Notes under the pieces: generated by a model
Told to the model about the DNA's origin: nothing
Seen by the model: the letters and a program-made list of their open reading frames with translations, nothing else
Databases searched by the model: none
Made by a program: the position numbers and the translations under genes
Shown here: positions 1-6,423 of the stretch, one piece after another
Layout of the letters: each line of letters opens with the position of its first letter
Numbering within the stretch: the stretch's first letter is position 1
NCBI GenBank assembly: GCA_030592245.1
Contig: JAUVJV010000021.1
Location: 1 to 12,994, forward strand
Source: Candidatus Eiseniibacteriota bacterium
GTDB taxonomy: Bacteria > Arandabacterota > Arandabacteria > Arandabacterales > Arandabacteraceae
Length of the DNA stretch: 12,994 bases
Direction of reading: 5' to 3'

Positions 1-11
1 AGGATCTCTGA

Positions 12-41
12 CAGATGGGCAAGGGGCTCATCTGCTTTTTT
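12..41 (+). terminator. Rho-independent terminator of an upstream gene
   Basis: A nine-pair stem (12-20 with 26-34, one G-T wobble) closes a five-base AAGGG loop and is followed by a C and then six T (36-41). This is the standard intrinsic terminator layout on the + strand. It should end a transcript entering from the left, so the nitroreductase gene at 145 probably has its own promoter between about 45 and 130. I could not pick out a convincing promoter there. Confidence 0.7.
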
Positions 42-144
42 GCTTGATCGGGTTAGAGTAGCCAACCAAGCCGGACGGAGTCCCCAATGTGTTTGGAGCG
101 ACAAGCGCCGTGTGGTAGTCTGAGCTGGCGAAAGGAGGCATACC

Positions 145-894
145 ATGAGCCTGATCGATGAAGGCCGCGAGTTTCTTAAATCAAAGGAGTGGCCTGAATG
201 GAAAGTCATGGAGACCGATCAGAGAAAGGAAGTACCCGTGCCGCCGCGCCAGAAGCCCTGCCCCGAAGGCGCTCCCCTGGTCGATCTTATCGCGGTAGCG
301 GATCTCTCGGTAGGGAAGCTCCCGGTTATCGATGCCCTCGCGGGACGGAAAAGCCACAGGAAGTTCACGGACGCCGGCCTCAGCCTGGAAGAGCTCTCCT
401 TCCTGCTCTGGGCGACCCAGGGAGTGCGCGAAGTCTTGGAGAGCGGGACCGTGCGGCGGACCGTGGCCTCGGGAGGGAACAGGCATCCTTTCGAAACCTA
501 TCTGGTGGTGAACAGGGTGGAGGGACTGAAGCCCGGGCTCTATCGCTACCTGCCGCTTGATGAGAAGATGTGCCGGTTGGGTGAAGTCGACGATGCCGTA
601 GCCAGGGTGGGCGAAGGCTGCCATGGCCAGAACTTCGTGGGCGAGGGAGCCGTGGTTTTCATTTGGAGCGTCATTCCTTACAGGACCGAGTGGCGTTACA
701 GTCATCTTTCACACCGGGCCATCGCGATTGACTCGGGTCATGTCTGCCAGAACCTCTACATCGCATGCGCGGCGATCGGTGTGGGTACCTGCGCAATCGG
801 AGCGTTTGACCAGGCCAGGATGGACACCCTCGTGGGCGTGGACGGCAAGGATGAGTTCGTCATCTACCTCGCTCCGGTGGGGCGAATCGAATAG
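145..894 (+). CDS. Nitroreductase / SagB-type FMN oxidoreductase family protein
   Basis: This 249-residue soluble protein has the nitroreductase fold of FMN-dependent NAD(P)H oxidoreductases. The N-terminal part has the RKSHRKF motif, which fits the R-x-S-x-R-x-F phosphate-contact motif for FMN. It is followed by LSLEELSFLLWATQGV and a T-V-A-S-G-G-N-R-H-P-F-E-T-Y stretch, the SagB-subtype version of the S-G-G/A-x-x-P-x-E-x-Y signature. GLKPGLYRY in the middle and a C-terminal GVGTCAIGAF segment are also typical of this subgroup. The start is well supported: AAAGGAGG at 131-138 lies six bases before ATG. No signal peptide or membrane segment is visible. It stands alone between an upstream terminator and a convergent gene, so the context does not suggest a substrate. 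Members reduce nitro compounds, quinones or peptide-derived azolines; which of these applies here cannot be read from the sequence. Confidence 0.85.
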   Translation: MSLIDEGREFLKSKEWPEWKVMETDQRKEVPVPPRQKPCPEGAPLVDLIAVADLSVGKLPVIDALAGRKSHRKFTDAGLSLEELSFLLWATQGVREVLESGTVRRTVASGGNRHPFETYLVVNRVEGLKPGLYRYLPLDEKMCRLGEVDDAVARVGEGCHGQNFVGEGAVVFIWSVIPYRTEWRYSHLSHRAIAIDSGHVCQNLYIACAAIGVGTCAIGAFDQARMDTLVGVDGKDEFVIYLAPVGRIE

Positions 895-913
895 GACGTC
901 CGCGGAGCGCCTG

Positions 914-935
914 AGGGGGGGGGAGGAGTCTCCCC
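914..935. terminator. Possible weak bidirectional terminator hairpin between convergent genes
   Basis: A six-pair GC stem (920-925 with 930-935, loop GAGT) sits in the 43-base gap between the convergent nitroreductase and ChaN-like genes. It is next to a run of nine G (915-923). No T-tract follows on either strand, so it is not a classical intrinsic terminator. The position is right for transcript ends of both genes, but this is an inference. Confidence 0.3.
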
Positions 936-937
936 TG

Positions 938-2638
938 CTATGAGTTCTCCGCTTCCGCAAGAAGCGCAATCCATTCCAGATAAGTCTGCAGGGACTGCTC
1001 GAGCTCGGAGAAGTTCATGAAGAAGAGGTCGCGCACGACCTGCTTGTCCAGTCGGCCCCTCATCAGGGTGTCGAAGATCCGGTTACCCAGCATATAGCCC
1101 AGGGCATGGGTGACACCAAGGTGAATGGCGAGCGGCAGCTCGAAGGTGGGGCCCTCCAGTTGCCACATCCTTCCCGTGTTGAGGAACATCCGCTCCCAGG
1201 CCTTGTGATCGTTCACGAAGGTCCCGATTCTCTTGAGCTCCTCGATGCGGCCCGCGCGAAGCGTGGGGTGGCTCCGCTCCGGATGCCGGAAATCCTCAAG
1301 GCTGTGGCAGTGGCGCTTGTGATTGAGGATCTTGGATCCGAAGAAGCCCAGGGCCTCCCGCATAACGCGGCAGTAGAAGTCCTCGGCCTGGGTGAGATCG
1401 GCTCTTCTCGGGCCGGCGCAGACCTTGTGGATGAAGTGGGTGGCTTCCTCCGCGGCGTGATTGATCGAGAGGTTTGCGATGTAGATAATGTTGCCGTTCT
1501 CTATGAAGTATGACTCGTTGGTGCGCAGATGAGCGGCCACGGCCTTTATCTCCTCCAGGCTGAGTCCACTCTCATGCCTCAGGCGATCGAGAAAATCAAG
1601 ATCGGCCGGCGAGTAGACCACGAAGTCGTCGAGGTCCTCAGTTTCGATCTCGAGGAACCGGGCGACTATTCTCACCAGCTTCAAGACCTGGTTGTAGAGA
1701 TCTTCCTCGCCCACCAGGTCGACATACCAGTTACGGAATGTCGGGGCCGTGAGCTGGCGGGTATTGTCTATCCAGTTGAAGTAGGACTGGAGTTTGATAA
1801 TGGGCGGCGTGCTCATTATGCAGTATTGGCCCTTCCTTAAGAGAACCACGTCGGTTTCCTGCTCGAGCCTCTTCTTGGCGAGGGCCCAGTAGATTTCCTC
1901 GTTGTTCTGGTGGAGAATCACGGTTTCCGGATGCTCGTCGAAGGGCGCGAGGAGCTCGTCAACCATCGCGGGCAAGTGGGATGGCGCGAGGTGAAGATCT
2001 CCATCCACGACATAGAGGAGATCGTCCGGATGTCTAAGATACTCCCTGGCAATCACCTGGGCGGCCGCCCGGTCGCGCTTCTTCAGGACCCACCTGCCCC
2101 CCCTGGGCTCGGTATTGATGGCCAGGACTCTGATCCCGTGCTGCCGGGCGAATACGAAAAGATCCCTGTAGTGGTCCCAGGCGAAGCCCCAGGTCTTGTC
2201 ATAGTCAATGCTCCTTAAGAAATCCTCCTCCCGGAGCTCGCCGGATATGAAGGCGTCCAGGAGAGCCTGGTGCTCGATTTGAACCACCTCGACGGCCAGG
2301 GTCATCCCGGGCCGCTTGGGCGCAATCTCGCGCAGGATCCTCAAGGGTATGCGCTGGGACTGCGCCATGGTGTGGTAGTCACCGTTATATACTATGTTGG
2401 CCTTAAGAACGCCCGCCATCAGCTCGTCGATGGAGGCCGTGCGCTGGTAGGTCTTGAAAACCCGGTTATAGTCCTCCAGGTAGGCTTGGTATTCCCGGGT
2501 CGTCTTTCCCACAGACCGTTCGATCTCGTCCCTCAGGCTGTCCACGATAGCCTTGTGGACCTCGATCAGCTCGGTCCTGCACGAGAAATCGGGCCTGGTT
2601 GTGGCCCTTAGATGTGTCTCTGTAGGTGTTCTGACCAT
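938..2638 (-). CDS. ChaN-like (DUF399/Tiki-fold) domain protein with unrecognised C-terminal half
   Basis: This 566-residue protein has no signal peptide, lipobox or membrane segment. Residues about 77-300 resemble the ChaN/haem-binding-uptake (DUF399) family, an EreA/Tiki-type fold. The clues are an early strand ending in Y-N-G-D-Y-H (84-89), M-T-L-A-V-E-V-V near 112-119, the D-Y-D-K-T-W-G-F-A-W stretch near 145-154, a strand V-L-A-I-N-T-E near 171-177, and Y-V-V-D-G-D-L-H at 209-216. Characterised ChaN proteins are iron-regulated lipoproteins that bind haem and are about half this length. This one is cytoplasmic by prediction, and residues about 300-566, rich in charged helices, match nothing I recognise. 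The gene is divergent from the redox operon and convergent with the nitroreductase. ATG at 2638 lacks a strong Shine-Dalgarno sequence (only GGACAGG-like upstream), so the start is moderately secure. Metal-dependent hydrolase or haem binding are both possible functions. Confidence 0.65.
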   Translation of the reverse strand: MVRTPTETHLRATTRPDFSCRTELIEVHKAIVDSLRDEIERSVGKTTREYQAYLEDYNRVFKTYQRTASIDELMAGVLKANIVYNGDYHTMAQSQRIPLRILREIAPKRPGMTLAVEVVQIEHQALLDAFISGELREEDFLRSIDYDKTWGFAWDHYRDLFVFARQHGIRVLAINTEPRGGRWVLKKRDRAAAQVIAREYLRHPDDLLYVVDGDLHLAPSHLPAMVDELLAPFDEHPETVILHQNNEEIYWALAKKRLEQETDVVLLRKGQYCIMSTPPIIKLQSYFNWIDNTRQLTAPTFRNWYVDLVGEEDLYNQVLKLVRIVARFLEIETEDLDDFVVYSPADLDFLDRLRHESGLSLEEIKAVAAHLRTNESYFIENGNIIYIANLSINHAAEEATHFIHKVCAGPRRADLTQAEDFYCRVMREALGFFGSKILNHKRHCHSLEDFRHPERSHPTLRAGRIEELKRIGTFVNDHKAWERMFLNTGRMWQLEGPTFELPLAIHLGVTHALGYMLGNRIFDTLMRGRLDKQVVRDLFFMNFSELEQSLQTYLEWIALLAEAENS

Positions 2639-2716
2639 ATGGTTGTACCTGTCCGAGTGAGGTCAACTACCCTATATAGGTATCGATCCCGGAGGGCCTT
2701 GAGTTGACTGAAAAGG

Positions 2717-2781
2717 GGGAGAAAATGGGGACAGACACCTATTTCGAGAAGCGAAATAGGTGTCTGTCCCCATTTTCTCCC
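2717..2781. repeat. Perfect 30-bp inverted repeat, REP/RAYT-type palindrome
   Basis: The arms at 2717-2746 and 2752-2781 are exact reverse complements separated by a five-base loop (AGAAG). The core of each arm contains GGGGACAGACACC or its complement. From memory, similar GGGGACAGACACC palindromes are scattered through many environmental bacterial genomes and resemble REP elements mobilised by RAYT (IS200-like Y1) transposases. No transposase gene is in the window. The element lies in a divergent intergenic region, about 15 bases before the promoter of the response-regulator gene, so it is not positioned as a terminator for either neighbour. It could still block read-through from the left or form an RNA hairpin. 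Confidence 0.75.
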
Positions 2782-2795
2782 ACCTTCAAATTCGT

Positions 2796-2824
2796 TTGAC
2801 AATAGGGATATTTGGGCCTATTGT
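2796..2824 (+). promoter_or_regulatory. Sigma70-like promoter for the response-regulator/redox operon
   Basis: A perfect TTGACA (2796-2801) is followed after 17 bases by TATTGT (2819-2824), which matches four of six positions of TATAAT including the outer T, A and T. It points to the gene starting at 2917 and would give a leader of roughly 85 bases. That leader contains a small GGGGC/GCCCC hairpin (2859-2863 with 2876-2880). The call comes from spacing and consensus only. Confidence 0.5.
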
Positions 2825-2916
2825 TCTATGGGTGGTGAGGGGAGGTTGCTGGTGAAAAGGGGCGGTGCTTTATCGGCCCCGTATCTTATGGCTTGTTGTT
2901 CCACAGGAGGGTCACA

Positions 2917-3906
2917 TTGAAGGGCCGTGTCTTGATTATCGACGATGAGGCCGAGATCAGAAGGAACCTCACGGTCGGCCTTACCCAGGAAGGCTACAAT
3001 GTTGTAGCCTGCCCCGACGGGATTTCGGCTATTCACGAATTAGACGGTGCGAGAGAAAAGGGAATTGCCTATGACTACCTGGTCACCGACATCTTCATGC
3101 CTGATATCGACGGGCTCAAGATCCTCAAGGTGATCAAGGTGCAGTATCCGGATCTTCCGGTGCTGGTCATAACCGGTTTCGGAGATGACTCTCTGAAGAT
3201 GACGGCTCTGTCCGAGCAAAACACGGGCTACCTGGACAAGCCATTCGAGATTCCCGACCTGGTGAAGGCCCTTGATGAGCTTTCTCCGGGATCAACCACC
3301 GAAGCCGTGGTATCTGAGGGCGAGGCCGCAGACGAGGGGATGCGCGAGTCGGTGAGCGCCTATCTTACGATCAGGATCACCGATCCGGAGCGCTCGATGG
3401 AGATCTATAACGATCTCTACCATATGGATGGTGTCCAGAAGTGTGAGGCCGTGCGCGGTGACTTCGACATCATTGTGCTGGCCCAGGGCGCCTCGGAGGA
3501 TGAGATCAAGCAGATCTTTGAGAAGATCAGCAAGATGGACGGCGTGGACGTCTCCTCGGTGTCTTCAGTCGAGCGTCCCAAGCTGGACCGCGATGTTGAT
3601 AAGTTTGTGAAAATCTACGCGCAGGCGATGAAGCGTCCTGAGCAGGTCAAGTCCGCGATGCAGCCCGGAACCATGAGCTACATCATTGTCGATGTCGATC
3701 CCAATGCAATCCAGCAGATCTTCACCACGGTCTTCTTCATCGACGAGGTGATCTTCTGCGACATGATAGAAGGCGGGAAGAAGCTGGTGGGCATGATCAC
3801 CAGCGAGGGAATGGGCCGGAAGTCCACGATTATCGAGAAGCTCAATGAGATCGACGGCGTCTTGAGGGTGCGCGAGCCTACGGTGATAAAGCTGGTTGAA
3901 GATTAG
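2917..3906 (+). CDS. Response regulator with receiver domain and two Lrp/RAM-like domains, no HTH
   Basis: Residues 1-125 form a CheY-like receiver with acidic pair D9-D10, phospho-acceptor D58 in V-T-D-I-F-M-P, T86 and K108 (L-D-K-P-F). Residues about 146-215 look like the RAM/Lrp-AsnC ligand-binding fold: a T-I-R-I-T-D-P strand, then M-D-G-V-Q-K-C-E-A-V-R-G-D-F-D-I-I-V and a final D-G-V-D-V-S-S-V-S-S strand. Residues about 252-329 look like a second, more diverged copy. There is no helix-turn-helix, so it probably acts by ligand sensing or protein contact and not by direct DNA binding. The start is TTG at 2917, six bases after AGGAGG (2905-2910); the upstream in-frame TTG at 2893 lies before that ribosome site and is rejected. 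The protein is 329 residues long. It precedes the stn-like genes by 138 bases and may be their first cistron. A cognate kinase may be the one at 10201. Confidence 0.8.
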   Translation: MKGRVLIIDDEAEIRRNLTVGLTQEGYNVVACPDGISAIHELDGAREKGIAYDYLVTDIFMPDIDGLKILKVIKVQYPDLPVLVITGFGDDSLKMTALSEQNTGYLDKPFEIPDLVKALDELSPGSTTEAVVSEGEAADEGMRESVSAYLTIRITDPERSMEIYNDLYHMDGVQKCEAVRGDFDIIVLAQGASEDEIKQIFEKISKMDGVDVSSVSSVERPKLDRDVDKFVKIYAQAMKRPEQVKSAMQPGTMSYIIVDVDPNAIQQIFTTVFFIDEVIFCDMIEGGKKLVGMITSEGMGRKSTIIEKLNEIDGVLRVREPTVIKLVED

Positions 3907-3940
3907 TCCGCTCGGAATGATCATATAGACTAATACGGAT

Positions 3941-3998
3941 GGGCTGCGTGAGCGAGCGCCTCGGCGGACTCGCGTTGGATGTATCAGCCACGCAGCCC
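3941..3998. promoter_or_regulatory. Inverted repeat upstream of the stnA-like gene, possible operator or leader structure
   Basis: GGGCTGCGTG at 3941-3950 is the exact reverse complement of 3989-3998, with 38 bases between. A nested five-pair stem (3952-3956 with 3969-3973) lies inside. A second small hairpin, eight pairs with one mismatch (4011-4018 with 4025-4032), ends right at the ribosome-binding site of the next gene. No T-run follows, so a terminator is unlikely. It could be an operator, an RNA leader or a remnant; the sequence does not decide. Confidence 0.35.
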
Positions 3999-4044
3999 GA
4001 ACTATGAAAGGCCCCGGCTCAAGGGCCGAGGCAGGAAAGAGCGC

Positions 4045-4569
4045 ATGGAGACGGTGAGAGACGAAGACAAATTCACCTACCGGCTATGGCGCTATGACGG
4101 GGCGCCGGGAGAGCTGATTCCCCTGCTCCAGTCGGCGCAGGATCACTTCGGCTACATTCCCCGGCGGGCCATGAGCTACATCTCCAGCGTAACCGGTATC
4201 CCGGAATCCGACATCTACGGGGTCATCACGTTTTACAGCCAGTTCAGGCTGCAGCCCATGGGCAAGTACGTGGTACGCGCCTGTGCGGGGACGGCCTGCC
4301 ATGTTTCCGGGTCCAGGATGATAATCGATACAATTGAGGACGAACTGGGTATCGAGGTGGGCGGCACCTCCGAGGACGGGCTCTTCACCCTTAACACGGT
4401 GGCCTGTATCGGGTGTTGCTCGCTTGCCCCGGTGGTCATGATAAACGATGATACGCACGGCCGCTTGACCCCCGCCTCCTTAAGGAAGTTGCTGCGCACT
4501 TACAGGCGCCGCGAGAAGGAAGCGCGGAGCAAGGAAGCCGTGGAGACCTGCGAGGACGACGGGGCGTAG
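4045..4569 (+). CDS. stnA: NuoE-like [2Fe-2S] subunit of an Stn-type bifurcating transhydrogenase
   Basis: This 174-residue protein is a thioredoxin-like [2Fe-2S] ferredoxin of the NuoE/HydC/HndA family. Family marks are an N-terminal helical part with L-L-Q-S-A-Q-D-H-F-G-Y-I-P, I-Y-G-V-I-T-F-Y-S-Q-F near residues 57-68, and cluster ligands C80-x4-C85 and C121-x3-C125. In HydABC and Stn complexes this subunit docks on the NuoF-like subunit next to FMN. ATG at 4045 is chosen because AGGAAAG (4033-4039) sits just before it and the family begins at this point; the in-frame ATG at 3979 would add 22 basic, unrelated residues. The stnB-like gene follows after 75 bases. The symbol rests on operon order and on the fused third subunit; by itself this protein would only be called nuoE/hydC-like. 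Confidence 0.85.
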   Translation: METVRDEDKFTYRLWRYDGAPGELIPLLQSAQDHFGYIPRRAMSYISSVTGIPESDIYGVITFYSQFRLQPMGKYVVRACAGTACHVSGSRMIIDTIEDELGIEVGGTSEDGLFTLNTVACIGCCSLAPVVMINDDTHGRLTPASLRKLLRTYRRREKEARSKEAVETCEDDGA

Positions 4570-4644
4570 ACCGGGGCGGTCCACGGCGGTGGAAAGAGCC
4601 CTTAGCCCCTGTGTTTCCCGGGCGGGTGCGCGACCGGAGGGTGG

Positions 4645-6423
4645 ATGAAGAAAGTAATTGTGGGCATGGGTACTTGCGGGCTCTCCGCGGGCGCTCAGGC
4701 CGCATATGACAGGCTTGAAGAGCTGCTCGGGGCCAACCCGGGTAGTTTCGAGCTCTCCCGTACCGGATGCATCGGCATGTGTTATCTCGAACCCCTGGTC
4801 GAGGTCCGCGAAAACGGTAACCGTACCATCTACCGTGGAGTGACCCCCGAGCTCGCAGACGAGATCTTTAACCGGCACGTCGTGGGCGGTGAGGCCCTGG
4901 ATGAGCACGTGGCCTATAGCCTGGATCCCGCCGGCAACCAGGGGGGCTCGGATGCCGACTACCTAAAGCTCCAGACGCGGATCGTTCTTAGAAATTGCGG
5001 GACCATCAATCCCGAGTCGCTTGAGGACTATGAGGCCGTGGGTGGCTACGGAGCCCTCAGGAAGGCCTTGAAAGAGATGTCTCCCGAGGAGATTATCGAG
5101 GAGGTCAAGGACTCGGGCTTAAGGGGACGTGGTGGCGCCGGTTTTCCCACGGGGCTCAAGTGGTCGTTTGCCGCGAAGCAGGAAAGCGACATCAAGTATG
5201 TAGTCTGCAATGCAGACGAGGGCGACCCGGGCGCATTCATGGACCGCTCGGTCCTCGAGGGCGATCCCCATGCCGTGCTCGAGGGGATGATCATCTGCGC
5301 CAGGGCGATCGGCGCATCTTCTGGCTACGTCTACTGTCGCGCGGAGTACCCCATGGCGATCCACCGGCTGATGCTGGCCATTGCCGCGGCCCGTGAAAAG
5401 GGCTATCTGGGCGAGAACATACTCGGGTCGGGTTTCGACTTTGATCTCAAGATAAAGCAGGGGGCAGGGGCATTCGTTTGTGGTGAGGAGACCGCTCTCT
5501 TTGCCTCGATCGAGGGCCAGCGGGGCATGCCGAGGATCAGGCCCCCGTTTCCTGCCGAAAAGGGATTGTGGCAGAAGCCCACGAACAACAACAATGTGGA
5601 GACCTTCGCCAATATTCCCTGGATCATATCGAACGGCGCCGCCCGTTACGCGGCCTTCGGGACCGAGAAGAGCAAGGGAACCAAGGTTTTTGCCCTGGCC
5701 GGCAAGGTGGTGCGGGGCGGCCTGGCCGAGGTCCCGATGGGAACCACGATTCATGATCTTGTATTCAAGATAGGCGGGGGGATCAAGGACGGCAGGCAGT
5801 TTAAGGCCGTTCAGTGTGGAGGTCCTTCCGGTGGATGCATCCCCGCCTCGCTCGATAAGACCCCGGTGGATTTCGAATCCATACCGGCCACGGGGGCCAT
5901 CATGGGCTCAGGCGGCCTGGTGGTTCTCGACGACGCCTCCTGCATGGTGGAGATCGCCAGGTTCTTCCTGGAATTCACCCAGAGCGAATCTTGCGGGAAG
6001 TGTACTTTCTGCCGTATCGGGACGCTTCGGATGCTCGAGATCCTGACCAGGATCACGATGGGAGAGGGCGTGCCGGAGGATGTGCCCAAGCTGGAGGAGC
6101 TGGGCAAGCAGATCATGGAAGCCAGCCTCTGCGGGCTGGGCCAGTCGGCGCCCAACCCTGCGCTTACCACCATCAGGTATTACAGGGATGAATACGACGC
6201 TCACATAGTCGATAAGCGCTGTCCCGCCGGCAGCTGCAGCGCCCTGGTCGACTTCTTTATCGATGAGGAGAAGTGCACCGGATGCACGCTGTGCGTCAAG
6301 AAGTGCCCGGTCGGTGCGATCTCGGGCGAGCCTAAGAAGAAGCATGTAATAGACACTGAGAAGTGCGTGAGGTGCGCTCGGTGCATCACAAGCTGCAGGT
6401 TCGAGGCGATATACACAAAATGA
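4645..6423 (+). CDS. stnB: NuoF-like NADH/FMN subunit with extra ferredoxin clusters (Stn/Hyd-type)
   Basis: This 592-residue HydB/HndC-type fusion has domains in order. An N-terminal thioredoxin-like [2Fe-2S] domain has C11, C42 and C46. The NuoF core has FMN loop GRGGAGFPTGLKW (161-173), NADH loop NADEGDPGAF (from 189) and GAGAFVCGEETALF, then an SLBB domain. The N3-type [4Fe-4S] site has C450, C453, C456 and C496, the canonical CxxCxxC-x39-C spacing. The C-terminal 2[4Fe-4S] ferredoxin has C544, C547, C550, C554 and C574, C577, C580, C584. In HydABC and Stn this subunit carries the FMN and the site where NADH and ferredoxin electrons meet, the bifurcating module. GGAGG (4636-4640) lies four bases before ATG. 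The stop overlaps the next start as ATGA, implying translational coupling. A V6 where many relatives have a fourth cysteine in the N-terminal domain is noted as odd. Confidence 0.9.
   Translation: MKKVIVGMGTCGLSAGAQAAYDRLEELLGANPGSFELSRTGCIGMCYLEPLVEVRENGNRTIYRGVTPELADEIFNRHVVGGEALDEHVAYSLDPAGNQGGSDADYLKLQTRIVLRNCGTINPESLEDYEAVGGYGALRKALKEMSPEEIIEEVKDSGLRGRGGAGFPTGLKWSFAAKQESDIKYVVCNADEGDPGAFMDRSVLEGDPHAVLEGMIICARAIGASSGYVYCRAEYPMAIHRLMLAIAAAREKGYLGENILGSGFDFDLKIKQGAGAFVCGEETALFASIEGQRGMPRIRPPFPAEKGLWQKPTNNNNVETFANIPWIISNGAARYAAFGTEKSKGTKVFALAGKVVRGGLAEVPMGTTIHDLVFKIGGGIKDGRQFKAVQCGGPSGGCIPASLDKTPVDFESIPATGAIMGSGGLVVLDDASCMVEIARFFLEFTQSESCGKCTFCRIGTLRMLEILTRITMGEGVPEDVPKLEELGKQIMEASLCGLGQSAPNPALTTIRYYRDEYDAHIVDKRCPAGSCSALVDFFIDEEKCTGCTLCVKKCPVGAISGEPKKKHVIDTEKCVRCARCITSCRFEAIYTK

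Noticed and set aside
2608..2802. Small - strand open frame spanning the 30-bp palindrome
   Set aside because: Most of its sequence is the translated repeat, and it overlaps the 5' end of the ChaN-like gene. It is treated as an artefact of the repeat.
2830..2850. Possible sigma54 (-24/-12) promoter, with TGG...TTGCT visible upstream of the first response regulator
   Set aside because: The spacing between GG and GC is 12 bases, not the required 10. The TTGACA-17-TATTGT element just upstream is a better candidate.
3979..4044. Upstream in-frame ATG extending the NuoE-like protein by 22 residues
   Set aside because: The extension is basic and unrelated to the family, overlaps the inverted repeat, and has no ribosome site, whereas ATG at 4045 is preceded by AGGAAAG.
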